Shown here one piece after another: positions 45,081 to 56,044 of a DNA stretch of 64,000 nt. The position numbers and the translations under genes were made by a program. Origin of the DNA: Blasia pusilla. Lineage: Eukaryota; Marchantiophyta; Marchantiopsida; Blasiales. The notes under the pieces are model-generated. The model made no database searches. It worked only from the letters and a program-made list of their open reading frames with translations, and had not been told where the DNA came from. The DNA lies in the NCBI GenBank assembly GCA_050084515.1, contig CM114272.1:37200001-37264000 (forward strand), in the 5' to 3' direction. The stretch's first letter is position 1; every line of letters begins with the position of its first letter.

Positions 45081-47865
45081 TGAGTGAGTGAGAGCCTTTC
45101 AACGGGGGATCTCGCTTGTCACTCGCTTTTGCTGCATGTTGGGGCCCGTATCCCCTATTCAGCAGTTCATGGGAGTGCTCACCAGAGCAAGGGAAACTTT
45201 GGTTGTGCTTTGGGATTGTCGATTTTTCGTGAGAAAGACTGGCGCGCGGAAGCGCTGCCAATTTCTGATGAGGATAGAATATGGGGGCGGGTTGCCCCAT
45301 GCCGGTGCTCTCAAGAGCACTGTGTAGCTTACTGGTTTCCTTTTTTACTGGTTTAAAGTTTTTTTTGGGAGAAATCAGCGCGGAAGCTCTGCCAAATTTT
45401 GGATAGGAGAAGAGACGTTGGGGTGCACAACAGTCCCTCTCAGTTCTTGGTGAAAGATTGACTGAAGAAACCAATTTGATGAGGTGGTAGATCAAGAAGT
45501 TGTGCACATTGTGGAAGAAATGGTTTGCAATTTTTTTAGCTGAGCGTGAAGTTACAACACTTTTTGTTGGGCTGCCATAGCCACCGTTCCAAGGTGTGAG
45601 TGAAATTTCCAAAATCCTCGAGTAAAAATCCTTGTTGATGGGTAGAAAAATAAAAATGGTTGCTATCTTAGGGGATAGGACAAGGGCACATTTCCTTTGA
45701 GGTAGAAATTGAGTGGAAAGTTATGTTTGGGGGTGTTGACCCTAAAGTTTAGGAAAAAATTATGGAGAATCATCCAATTTGTAAATCTAGCAAAGGGGGG
45801 CAATCAAGTTAGGCAAAAATAGGCCATGATCCGCTATTAGTGGGGGTATTTTATCGGTTTTCCGATACGCCTTGACTTTCGGAGAAATCACATCAGCGAG
45901 TGAGTGCGCTTGTTTGATGAAGACCCCTCCTGCATGCCGTAAAAATCCAAAAAGGAGGACTAACCAACGCCGCTCCATGGCCGTGCCAGTCCGTCTAGTC
46001 GTCTTCCGCCGCAGCACGACCCTGCCTGCAAGCCCGTCGGCCGCCTGTCCCTTTTTTCCATCGTTCAGAGGCAATCCTCACTACCCTGGACCCTGTGCAA
46101 TTTCCGTCACCGACTTGGTTGCACTTTAGCCACCGTAGCCCAGCCGCACTAGCCGAAACCCTGCCATCGTCTGACTCCGAGCTGTTGTCCAGCCCCTGTA
46201 GCTGACCCCCATGCCCGTCTATGCCGCTGACGTTGTTCCTTGTCGGTGTTCCACTGGCTTCCTTCTTGTTGCTGGTCTGCCGGATACAGTATTTCCATAG
46301 AAGAGTTTTCCGTTTAGGTTCGACCATGCCTAGTTGCTGTCTTGTTTGGGGCTTGGCTACCGCCGACAGTCACGCACATCCCTCTTGCCGCGTTCCGTCT
46401 ATTGCCGCGGCTACTCCAGCTACGGGCGTGCTAACAACGTACAGCACTAGCGCGACTACTAGGTGAGAGATTGGGCTGCCACTACGGCCTCCGCCTCACG
46501 GAACTTCACTGCCCTGGAAGTTGCAATGAAGCTTCTCGCTGCGGACTGTTGCTTCTTGGTTCCCTGCCGCACTCCCACTTTGCCTATGGAAATCCAGCCT
46601 TCTCCGCTTGCATCGCGGTCTCTGAAGTCTAAAGTCTAAAGTCCGAAGCCCGCTGCCAATCCGCCGCCGGCCCTGCTTGCCTTGAGGTTGATGTCCATCT
46701 ACCTTTGGCGTCTACGCTACTAGCTTACTGTGACTTGGTTAAGCGCTAATGGGTTGCCCTTTTTGCAGTTTTGATGTCGTAGCTTGAGCTGGGAGGGTCA
46801 TCCCTGCACTACAGGCCAAGAGATACGCCGAGATTGGAATTCCTTGAGAACTACGCAGTAGTCGCCGTTGCCACTACCGTTCAATCACCATTCAAAATCA
46901 CCTTTGTTGTTCAACCTCCATTATCAGCAGCCGGTCGTTTGCGCATCGTTAGCTGCCAAGCCTTGACCATCATTGATTGGACAGTCCATGACGAAAACCA
47001 TTGATTTTTTTGGCTTACGCCGCCGCCACATACTTCGTTCTGGCCGCCGTCTTTATATTGGAGCAGTCCGTCACTAATCAAATGGGAGTCTTTTTCCGGA
47101 GGGCATGTGACTGATTGATTTAGGGAGTTGAGTTTTCTTCCCACTTTGCTATGTCATGATTGGTAGTCGCTCGACGAAGATCGAGTACCGTGCCATGACG
47201 CCCGTAGCCGCAACGCGCAATCGATTTCCGCGCCATGCCGCTTGTGGCCGCACTGCCCTATCTCGATCGCGGAGCCGGACCATCATTGGGGATCATATTG
47301 TGTTTTGTTACTGTTGAGGAAGATATGCCGTTGAGTGCCGCACCCCATTCCGGAGTGCCGTGTTGGTTGCATCCGTTCCGTGCGGCGAGTGCCGCACTGT
47401 CCCGCTAGACCCGCACCGCACATCAAGGAGATTTGAGCATTGTCAGTACCAGGGGAGTATGACCTACTCATTGGAGGATTTTGTCGTCATGACCGATTTG
47501 GTGTCGAGATTTGCAATTGTTGAGGAGCAACAGGGACATTTATTCAGGTTACCCATTCTAGTCTTTTGCCTTGCACGTGTTAGGGATTTGTAGGTATTGG
47601 GCAGTTATTTGGGAATATTGGGTTTTGTGCAGATATTGAGAGTATCGTTGATGTATGGGTTTAGGGGACATAGACCTATGGGATGTCTAGAGTTGAGGGT
47701 ATGTTTTGTCGATGAGATGATAGGACAATAGTCTATTTCCGCACCACGCCACTTATTGCCGCACAGCACACGTCTCAGTGAAATAGTGTAGATTGAGTGT
47801 CCCCTATTTAGTTTGAGTGATTGAGTGATCACTCTCGAGGTTGAGAATGATCGTGTGAGAGGGGC
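45081..47865 (+). other. Long 5' leader of element C
   Basis: 2.8 kb, more than twice the leader of A. 45850-46750 and 47150-47420 are GC-rich with repeated GCCGC motifs. The piece near 47545-47615 is homologous to A's leader. Several short open frames show no known motif; extra captured DNA is possible. Confidence 0.5.
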
Positions 47866-49400
47866 ATGAGAGTCATCATGGCGTCCTTTCGGGATTTTGA
47901 GATGCAAGGTGATGGACCTAAGAGTAGCTCTAGAGGGTTTACCCAGAGTGGTGCAAGGTTTCGAGGGTCTCCACGAGAGAGACCACCTCGATCTCCTTCT
48001 GTGTCGTCTTCAGACGAAGGGGAGAGTGGAGAGGAGTGTGTTATTGATTTGTAGCACACAATGAGTGGTCCTACCAGTTGGGCGTACGAGATGCATGACT
48101 AGGATAGAGGACTGCGTAGGTTTTCGGATGCTATAGACACTATAGAGTTACAAAATTTCATTGCGGAATTTAGGAGTTGGTGTGACTCATAGCGGGCTAG
48201 GAAATCTAGAGAGTTCAACCCGTTGATAGCATGGAATGGTATGTTTCAACACCTAGAGGGAGCATCCATGGACGATTACCATGAGTTCTCCGATAGATAT
48301 GCCCAAGAGATTGAGGCATGGCGACTCTACTATGTGTTATGGAAGGAGTCGTTCCCAGATGAGGAGGATTCAAGAGAGGTTATTTCCTCTTCCATCAGTG
48401 ATGTTTTAGGAGGGGTAACTCGCATTGGAGTAGTTGCACCATCCAGTTACGTTCGTCCTAGGTCCAACCCCGTGGTTTAGTTCTTTGCTAAGTTGCGGAC
48501 GAGCTACTAGGGGATATGGACGGAGAAGTTGCAGAGCATCCATGACTTCCAGAGGCGTCCGGGTGAGAGTTTGCATGAGGCCTACACTCCCTTGCGCCGA
48601 TTGATTAACGTCACTTAGGGGGTGACAGAGTCCTAGGCTATCCAATCATGGTACGCGATGTTGGATCGAATCCTGCGGACACATGTGCGGGAGGGGGTGC
48701 TTCTTGTGAACACCTCACCTACATTGAGAGATATTTTTAGCATATTGAGCGCAACATGGTGGAGGAGAGCGTAGCCACTATTAGTTCTAGACGAGAGCAG
48801 TCACAATTTCTTGCACCACTAGTGCAGCAACGTGGATTCACATATAGGTCTGTGGCCTCACGAGCTCAGGGAGGATACCGAGATGCCGTGCCACAGAGAC
48901 GTGTGCCTTCATATGCGGCTCAATAGCAACCGCTTGCAATTGTTTGTTGGGCATGTGGTGGAGCCCATCACAAGCATGATTGCACTCGTTAGGGTCATGG
49001 ATGTGCACCTCAACATGGATGGTGATGCACCATGAGGTTATCAGTGTGACTATTGTCAGAGGTACGATCACACATGCACTAGGCGTTTCAGCTTCCACCC
49101 TAAGTTACGTGCGGACCGAGGGCCGAAGAGGGCACTAGAGCGAGTAGCCGGTCTGGGTGGGCTAGAGGTTGTGCACCAGATGGTCCCGTTGGGGACGAGG
49201 AGCGGGAGTTTCCTGTGGAGGAGGTAGAGTCCCACCGCCTAGACGCGTTGAGGGAGACGTCGGGCATGAGGTTGGGATGGCTGCTCAGATACAGCAACTA
49301 CAACACAAGATTACCGCTATGGCATTGAGATTAGCCGATGCCGGATCCGTGGCATCGACGTCTTATGGAGCAGCCTGAGATATGGAGGATCCTGGTTGGA
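47866..49400 (+). pseudogene. Gag of element C (broken by stops)
   Basis: One frame runs from ATG 47866 through Ser/acidic text (SPSVSSSDEGESGEE), TAG, MSGPTSWAYEMHD, TAG, DTIELQNFIAEFRSWCDS, TAG, then LIAWNGMFQHLEGASMDDYHEF and RRPGESLHEAYTPLRRLI. Knuckle 1 is CWACGGAHHKHDC; knuckle 2, CDYCQRYDHTCTRR, has lost its last Cys. A coiled-coil-like stretch IQQLQHKITAMALRLADAG (about 49285) matches the position of the one in A. The frame consistency shows that point mutations made most stops. Confidence 0.8.
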
Positions 49401-49495
49401 TGTGTGGGGTTGTCCATATGGAGGCCGCTGCAATTGTTACGCGTGGAGCAGTCGCAAAGTTGGATCCATAGCGAGGGGAAGCCAAGAAACATAGC

Positions 49496-50343
49496 ATGCT
49501 TCCTCAGTCTTTCACATTCTCGGAGGCGATGAGGACCCCATCAATGGGTCCTCATCCGACTTCCCACAGAGTTGGAGATGTTGTTGGTATGCAGGCATGG
49601 AGGGCGATGGGAGAAACGAGTGCAACAACTCCTATTTTTTATGCTCAGGAGGAGCATATGTCGAGCAGGTTGTTGGGGGCGTCCAGTGTTATGTACCGTG
49701 CTCCTTTATTTTTTGCTTCCAACATTATGACGTTGGGAGGTACGCCCGTCGAGGTTTTCCAGCTTGCCGCTACGCTATGTGAGCATGGAGTTGGTGTTCT
49801 TGCGTCACACTTAGGGATGATTGCAGAGAAGATGATGGACCTGCCCTTGGAGCCTATGCTCGGTCCGTCCACGTTAGATTCATGGCAGGCTACGGCTGCT
49901 AGGATGGCGGAGATGCCAGCTTGACCCGCAATAGAGCCTGCCACGGCTTCTCCTGGTGTTGTGTTGCTGGATAACCGGGGAGAGCTCTTCCAGTTGGTGA
50001 TTCCATGAGGTAGAGTTTTTAGTCCGCAGCGTATCCTGTTGGATTCAGGAGCACAACCCTTGATGTTGGGGAAAGCGGAATTCAGAGGATTGGGCTTGAC
50101 GAGAGCCAATGTGGAACATTGTCTATTCAAGATACACACATCCTTGGGTGGAGCGAATACCAAACACTTTATCACCCACAAGAGGTCGTGGTGAGGTTTC
50201 GCCCAGAACATCCTACAGATGAGTCCGTAGTGCGAGCCAAGGTGATCGTGACCAATGCAAAGTCCTATGACGTCTTGGTTGGTGGAGCAGAGTTGTACCC
50301 GATGGGGTTTTCCCTAGATTATTGGGAGGAGTCAGCATCCTAG
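49496..50343 (+). pseudogene. Unknown conserved segment plus aspartic protease, element C
   Basis: The frame 49496-49924 contains MLPQSFTFSEAMRTPSMGP (also in B) and VFQLAATLCEHGVG, and ends AEMPA followed by TGA CCC, the same stop position as in A. The frame reopens with PAIEPATASPGVVLLDNRG and reaches RILLDSGAQPLMLGKA (about 50030-50078), an intact retropepsin active site. After a frameshift near 50165, AKSYDVLVGGAELYPMGF completes the fold. Confidence 0.8.
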
Positions 50344-51993
50344 AGACCAGGATGGTAGTCAAGTGATGGGTGCCTTAGCTCCCTATCCGCTCGATTCATT
50401 GGTGGAGTGATCGAGCGACGGCCAGGAGAGATGGCGTCCTTAGAAGCATCTCGGAGCACCATCACTTGGCCTAGTGATTTGATTGAGGGACATGTCCATG
50501 CAGAGGACACTCCCATTCCTGAAATTTCTATGGAGAGGAGTGTCATGGTAGCCGTATCATTCTGTGGAGGAGAGGTGTCGCTTTGGGGCTCGACTGAGGA
50601 ACTTCGAAACTTAGGCCTTGAGCATGTGCAGACCGTCTAGAGCGAGGCATTTGCACTAGAATGTGATGGGCCAGAGGAACCCGAGATATCCAAGAGTGCT
50701 ACTATGACCCCTAAGATACCACCCTGATTGTGTGGTGCATCCCATAGGAGGATATTTGCATGCTGGATCTCTTTGGAGGGATCAACACTGGTTTAGCCGT
50801 TGTTTTGGAAGCAGGAGTGCGCGTGCAAGAGTACCTAAATGTTGAGATTAAAGATGTTGCAAAGCGCGCTTCACTGCACCATGTGGCGCAGTTATGCCTC
50901 CGATTTCTCGATTTGTTGTCCACGGACGCCATCCAGGGGTACCAAAGTTCCCTACTGAGGAACATTTCATTGTGGGGGGCGTATGACTTGGAGCAGTTAG
51001 GGACCATAGACTTGGTCATTGCTGGTTGGCCGTGTCCGGGCTAGTCGAGTCTTGGACGGGATAGCGGATTAGCTGACTCTTGGTCCAAGTTGTTATGAGA
51101 GATGATACGGATCTTGCAACATTTACATGAGCATCAGTCTCATTCTTCATCATACATTCTGGAGAATGTGCCCATTTTGGGCGATTCGAGGTTCCGCGTG
51201 ATGACAAGTGCACATCACGTACGCGCATGGATCGGCCTAGAAGTGTTTCTATATCTGACGAGTGTAGGTTCACGAGCACATCGCCCGCGTCTTTGGTGGA
51301 CCAACTTGGTGCCACATGAGGTTTTGCGGAGGGCGTATGCGAGAGTGGAGCGCCCCTCCCATTTGTTGGTGGATTCTATTGTGGATCCAGGTCGTTGGTC
51401 ACAGGCAGTACGACACAATGATCGACCTCAATTGACTATGGCCAACAGGATTGGCATGCCAAAAGAAGCCTTCTTCACGTTTGTGAGTTTTCCCTCTTCC
51501 TATGCATTCAAGGAGGACGGGTCTGGCTTGGTTTGGGATGACCATGTACTGAGGTTGGTGGAGCCCAACGCCGATGAGCGAGAGCGAGTGATGATTCCCC
51601 ACATGAGTGACGGCAGTACCGTCAGTATCAGAGGCATCACGACGTCATATCTTGGATCAGACGATGGAATTGAATTGCTTGACATGGATTTTCAGCTTAG
51701 GAGTAGCTAAGCAGTGTCATTTGCAGTTGCGACAAATCACAGCTGTTGCGTTGGTGAGCCCCGTGCCTACCAAGACGGTCAAGGCAGTGGCAAGGGGCGA
51801 GACCCGAGGACATCGACACACTAGGGGTGATGGGGAGAGACACCCTTAGACTTCTTGGGATGTTTTGCAGGTAGACCAAGAGATGGTAGCCACAACGTCG
51901 AGCATGGTCTTGGACACTGCATGTGGAGATCAGAGTTTGGAGTTGGATGCAAGGGAGCATCCAAGTTCTATTGTCCGAGACGGGGTTGCACCA
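50344..51993 (+). pseudogene. DNMT3-like cytosine-5 DNA methyltransferase domain, element C
   Basis: Motif I, MLDLFGGINTGLAVVLEAGV (50760-50819), and motif IV, DLVIAGWPCPG, with catalytic Cys at 51033-51035, then TAG. TGA at 51096-51098 sits where B has Trp. The frame continues with YILENVPILGD (motif VI), SVGSRAHRPRLWWTNL (motif VIII), a target-recognition-like stretch, FVSFPSSYAF and NADERERVM. A frameshift then gives PSVSEASRRHILDQTMELNCLT, the DNMT3-like tail. A linker of about 100 residues follows to the conserved TAG. Frame 51102-51600 is the longest uninterrupted methyltransferase piece in the window and covers motifs VI to the tail. Confidence 0.87.
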
Positions 51994-51996
51994 TAG
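51994..51996 (+). other. Conserved in-frame TAG before RT (element C)
   Basis: GTT GCA CCA TAG CAA CCA. The frame is open upstream for more than 40 codons and downstream for more than 60 codons into RT. UAG-CAR-YYA context, as in B and E. Confidence 0.7.
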
Positions 51997-53100
51997 CAAC
52001 CACGGACACCCGCGCCGGAGAGTCATACCAAAGTCACGATGACTTGGGAGACAGATATGGGCCCTAAGTTGACAAGAGGAGAGCAACGCCGGATACACCA
52101 GTTCCTTAAGAGTTATAGGAGATGTTTTGAATTTAGCATGCATGATTTTGGTACGCTAAAGGGTCCACGGATCTGCATTGAGTTGTCGAGCAACACGCCG
52201 ATCTTCTAACGACCCTTCAGGAATAATGACATAGAGAGGGCTCTGATTCAAAGTAGGAGTCATGACTTAGTGGGAGCAGGACTGGTGAAGATGTTGCATG
52301 GAGAGTATGCATCTGCCACTGTCATGCCCGCCAAGAAGGATGTGCATGGCAATTGGACGGATAGGCGGATGTGTGGAGATTACCGACCTATCAATTGGCA
52401 GACGAAGTCCAATAGGTATGCCATACCCACCTCTAAGGAGATCTTTGATGTTATTGGGCATACAAAGGTCTTCATTTTGTTAGATCTTCGAGCCGGATAC
52501 CATCATCAGCCTATCAGATTGGAGGACATGGAGAAGATGGCATTTTTGGGCATCGATCCTTACGAGAAGGCTTGCTTGTACCACTGGCGATTCTTACCAT
52601 TTGGGTTAAAGAACGCCCCGGATGAGTTTCAATGGGTCACGGATAGGATCTTGGAAGGTCAAGATTTTGCTAGGTGTTATATTGATAACATCTTAGTCTT
52701 TAGCGCCACGGTTGAGGAGCATGAGCGACATCAAGAAGAGGTATTTTGACGATTTTAGTTACATGGGCTGAAGCCACATCCAGGCAAGTGCAAGTTCTTC
52801 TACGACCAGATAGAGTACATGGGTCACACAATATACCTAGCAGGCCTTGGTGTGAAGCAGATAAAGATAGAGGCTATTTCACGCATTCCACCCCCTACAG
52901 ATGCGAGTCGAGTTTGTGCATTCATGGGATTGGCGAACTTCTATCGACAATACTTCAAGGGTTTGAGTTCGATTGCGAAGCCGTTGACTTTGCTGACCAA
53001 GGTGGATCAAGAGTGGCACTGGGAGGATGAGCATGAGAGAGCATTTCAACTTCTCAAGGACCGATTGACGTCTGCATCCATATTGAGGAGACCGATCAGG
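51997..53100 (+). pseudogene. RT of element C
   Basis: After the TAG: QPRTPAPESH, MTWETDMGPKLTRGEQRRIH, FSMHDFGTLKGPRI, TAA in the FRRP region, then the frame 52270-52749 with DRRMCGDYRPINWQTKSNRY, LLDLRAGYHHQPIRLED, FLPFGLKNAPDEFQ and CYIDNILVFS. The second catalytic Asp of YIDD is Asn, so this copy could not polymerise. The thumb continues in 52819-53175 (SRVCAFMGLANFYRQYFKG). Confidence 0.85.
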
Positions 53101-53729
53101 AGGCGTCCTTTCCAGTTCCATACCGATTGGAGCATGTTGGGACTTGGAGCCGTGCTCGCCCAGCATGACGATTAGGGTAGAGAATTTGTGGTGGCTTATG
53201 CTAATCACTCGAAAAATGTTGCAAAGGCGAAGTATAGCTCGAATGATGGTGAGTGCTTGGTTGAAGTGTGGACTATCGCACATTTTAAGTGTTATCTATT
53301 TGGAAACCCCTTTACCATTATTGCTGATCATCAGTCACTTAAGTGGTTGATGGAGTCCAAAAAGCTTGTAGGGAAGCTTGCAAGGTGGGCTCTGTTGTTG
53401 CAGAGGAGTATGATTTCCAAGTAGTGCGTAGACCTAGGATGCTCAACCAGGATGTAGATGGTTTGAGACGTAACCCATGCCCGAGTTAGCCAGATGCAAC
53501 TGGAGCTCGATGGCATGGGGAGAGTGATGAGGAGTTGGTGCCAAGATGGCACGCATTACCCTATTTGGGCTTGTTGGCTATGGAGAGCCATATTTCTCAG
53601 ACTTCGATGGCGAGGTCTAATGGAGAATCCTTAGATCCAGAGACCGGTAAGGAAACGACCGGTGGCCAAGATATTCACAACGATGCAGTGGTCTTGGAGA
53701 ACCTACATACTAGCAGCGTCGCGAGCTAA
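53101..53729 (+). pseudogene. RNase H and spacer of element C
   Basis: FHTDWSMLGLGAVLAQHDD, then a stop, FVVAYANHSKNVAKAKYSS, LFGNPFTIIADHQSLKWLM, a frameshift near 53410, and the acidic spacer with WHALPYLGLLAMES and GQDIHNDAVVLENL. It matches the same region in A and B. Confidence 0.8.
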
Positions 53730-54954
53730 GTGGGTGCTAGAGAGCGGGATCAGATCCTACAGCAATCCAAACATTTCCGGTGGGAGGGGACACATATGTT
53801 GCGAGTGTGGGAGGATGGTAGAGTACGTGAAGTGACTCATCCTTCACAGAGAGCATGTTTGGTGCGTCATGCCCATGAGGAGTTAGGTCATTTTGGAGTG
53901 AAGCGGACGTATAGCTTGCTCCAGATACATTATTGATGGCGAGGCATGTAAACTAACGTTCAACAGTTTGTTGCCATGTGCATGGTGTGTGATCGGGTCC
54001 GAGAACCTTTCAATGCTCTGACTCCACATTTTCATCCACTTTCGATCATGGGTTTAGGTTATAGCTGGAGTTTGGATTTTGCAAGACCTTTATCTTTGAC
54101 GGAATCTCATAGTCGTTATGTGTTGGTGATGGTCGAGCACTTCTTGAAGTGGACAAAGTTGGTTGAATTTCCTGACAAAGCGAGTGAGGGAGTAGCGTAT
54201 GCCTTCCTAGATTGAATGCTCAATCATTATGGCGCACCAGTTGAGGTGTTGACAGACCAAGATACATAGTTCCACAGGGAGTTTCATGCTTTGTGTGATC
54301 AGGCAGTGATCCACCACCGCACCACTTCGCGAGATCATCCTGAGGCGTATGGACTAGCGGAGAGGGTTGTGCACACGATGAAGAGAGGATTACGCAAGTA
54401 TGGCTTGCAGAGAGGTCTCCTTTAAGATTGGGACCTCCATATGTTGTGGTTGGCAATGGGATACAAATTCAGCATGCAGGCATCCTTAGCGTCTTTCTCA
54501 CCGTACTTGCTACTTTATACCTGCGGCCATTCGTCAAGATGTTGGTGAGGTGTTGAACCTTGATGACCCTGATGTATGGATGCAAGCATGTTCTCAAAGG
54601 GCTGAGTTGTTTTGGAGAGTGATGCCCATGGCGTCTGAGAATTTGGCGATTGCGCAGCATCAGGATACGTTGAGATATGGGACTATTCGGGGAGGTGGTT
54701 ATCGACCTACTATCCGGAGGTTTCATCAAGGAGCCTAAGTCTACTTGCAGCAGACGATACCCACGACGTTGGATGTGATTGTAGGGCGTACCATCTTGAG
54801 AGTGCATGAGATTTTTCCATCTGGTGTTCTCTTATTGGAGGGACGCAATGGTATGGTTTGGAAGGACCATGTGCGTAACTGTGCGCCATTTCATCTTTCG
54901 AACATTGATGGTACAGTTGATCCGAGCTTAGTAGTAGTTCCTCCAGGCTTGCGG
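53730..54954 (+). pseudogene. Integrase of element C
   Basis: Zinc-binding part HAHEELGHFGVKRTYSLL, a TGA near 53934, then CMVCDRVREPF. Core: SLDFARPLSL, a TGA near 54213, VLTDQDT followed by a TAG, TSRDHPEAYGLAERVV. The C-terminal part is NLDDPDVWMQACSQRAE, GMVWKDHVRNCAPFHLS. Several stops (W to TGA, Q/E to TAG) break it. Confidence 0.83.
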
Positions 54955-55095
54955 TGTATGTTGTGTGGTTCCGCCCGTGGTGCAACCACTATGCTAGTCT
55001 GTGACGAGTGTTCGAGAGGATGGCATATGGCATGTTTGACGCCACCTCTCACTATGATTCCTGAGGGACGATGAATGTCTCCCAGATGTACATAG
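54955..55095 (+). other. PHD-type zinc finger at integrase C-terminus (element C)
   Basis: CMLC-x11-CDEC-x4-HMAC, then IPEGR, TGA (Trp in B) at 55072-55074 and MSPRCT before the final TAG at 55093-55095. It sits at the same distance from DHVRNCAP as in B, so the finger is a family trait. Confidence 0.8.
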
Positions 55096-55267
55096 AGTAG
55101 ATAGTTCTAGATTGTGACTTGTGTCTATGATATGGACGACAAGAAGGCGACTAACGATGGGGCCATATGAGCACCCGACCTTTTTGCTCTTAGCGTCTGA
55201 GAGATGTATGTCATGGTAGGTATTGAGAGATGGCTATCTGGAGTTAGAGGGACCTAACCACCAACTA

Positions 55268-55275
55268 TGGGGGCG
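55268..55275 (+). other. Purine-rich tract before B1, element C
   Basis: TGGGGGCG directly before B1. B has AGGGGGGCG at the equivalent place, so this is the best candidate for the plus-strand primer. Confidence 0.5.
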
Positions 55276-55404
55276 ATTGGAGATATTTTTGGTATTTCTT
55301 ATCTCGTTGTTTGGATGCCATGAGTAAGCATAGGATCGTGCGTGTTTGTGTGTATATTCGTTGACAACGATGTATATTATGTAGCGATGTGTATGCGCAC
55401 GACA
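55276..55404 (+). repeat. Repeat B1 of element C
   Basis: ATTGGAGATATTTTT...GTATGCGCACGACA, about 129 bp, repeated at 55913-56040. It is separated from A2 by two bases (AT), giving the perfect palindrome GACAATTGTC at 55401-55410. Confidence 0.85.
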
Positions 55405-55406
55405 AT

Positions 55407-55912
55407 TGTCACAACTTTATCATAGATCAGCGAGATCTAGTAGAGCGCCTTCAAAGATATTGCAAGACAACCTTAGGAGTTCGAGGCTGACCTATTGAGG
55501 CCACAGTTAACCTGAGAGAGCAGGTTTCCCCTTTTTCGGCTCATTTGGAGCCATATATAGAAACTTAATCTTTGGGGTAAGCTTGCATTTGGAGTATGGT
55601 TGACTTTCCACTTTGGGAAATGGGCCTTGACCCGCTACAACTGGTCAAGAGCTAAGGAGATGACCTGCGAGCATAGGTTATCGAGGAGAGAGTTTGGGAG
55701 AGGGAAGGGGATATATCTCCTAGAGAGAGAGCTTCAGAGATCATTCTCACTTTGTTAAACCTCTTGGCATGAGGCGGCAGAGCTATGGTCCTCCTTGCCT
55801 TGTGTGTGTAACCCAAGGGTCTTGTTAGGAGAGTGGGTTTGGTTTGACATGAGAGAGAGTGCACACCATGGAGAGTTTGGTGTGAGATGTTGAGAGAGAT
55901 CTACTTTATTTA
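55407..55912 (+). repeat. Repeat A2 of element C
   Basis: TGTCACAACTTT...CTACTTTATTTA, counterpart of A1 at 44560-45067. It is placed between B1 and B2 rather than at the element's end. Confidence 0.85.
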
Positions 55913-56040
55913 ATTGGAGATATTTTGGTCCTTATTGTCTCGTTGTTTGGATGCCATGAGTTAGCATGGGATCGTGCGTATTTGTGTGTATGTTCTTTGA
56001 CAACGATGCATGTTATGTAACGATGTGTATGCGCACGACA
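55913..56040 (+). repeat. Terminal repeat B2 of element C
   Basis: Second copy of the B sequence, ending TATGCGCACGACA and followed by the CCAA duplication at 56041-56044. Confidence 0.85.
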
Positions 56041-56044
56041 CCAA

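Larger units (their letters stand above)
44560..56040 (+). mobile_element. Element C: complete but decayed methyltransferase retrotransposon
   Basis: 11,481 bp with a perfect 4-bp CCAA duplication, inserted into element F. It is the only copy here with the full layout: A1 (44560-45067), primer site, 2.8-kb leader, gag, unknown segment, protease, methyltransferase, TAG, RT, RNase H, integrase, PHD, purine tract, B1, A2, B2. No other element is nested in it. Coding regions carry many stops and frameshifts. Confidence 0.87.

Noticed and set aside
55276-56040. Reading the two B copies around A2 as a 128-bp target-site duplication of a solo repeat
   Set aside because: Far too long for an integrase duplication. 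The 4-bp CCAA at the outer ends and the presence of B in A, B and E show that B belongs to the element.
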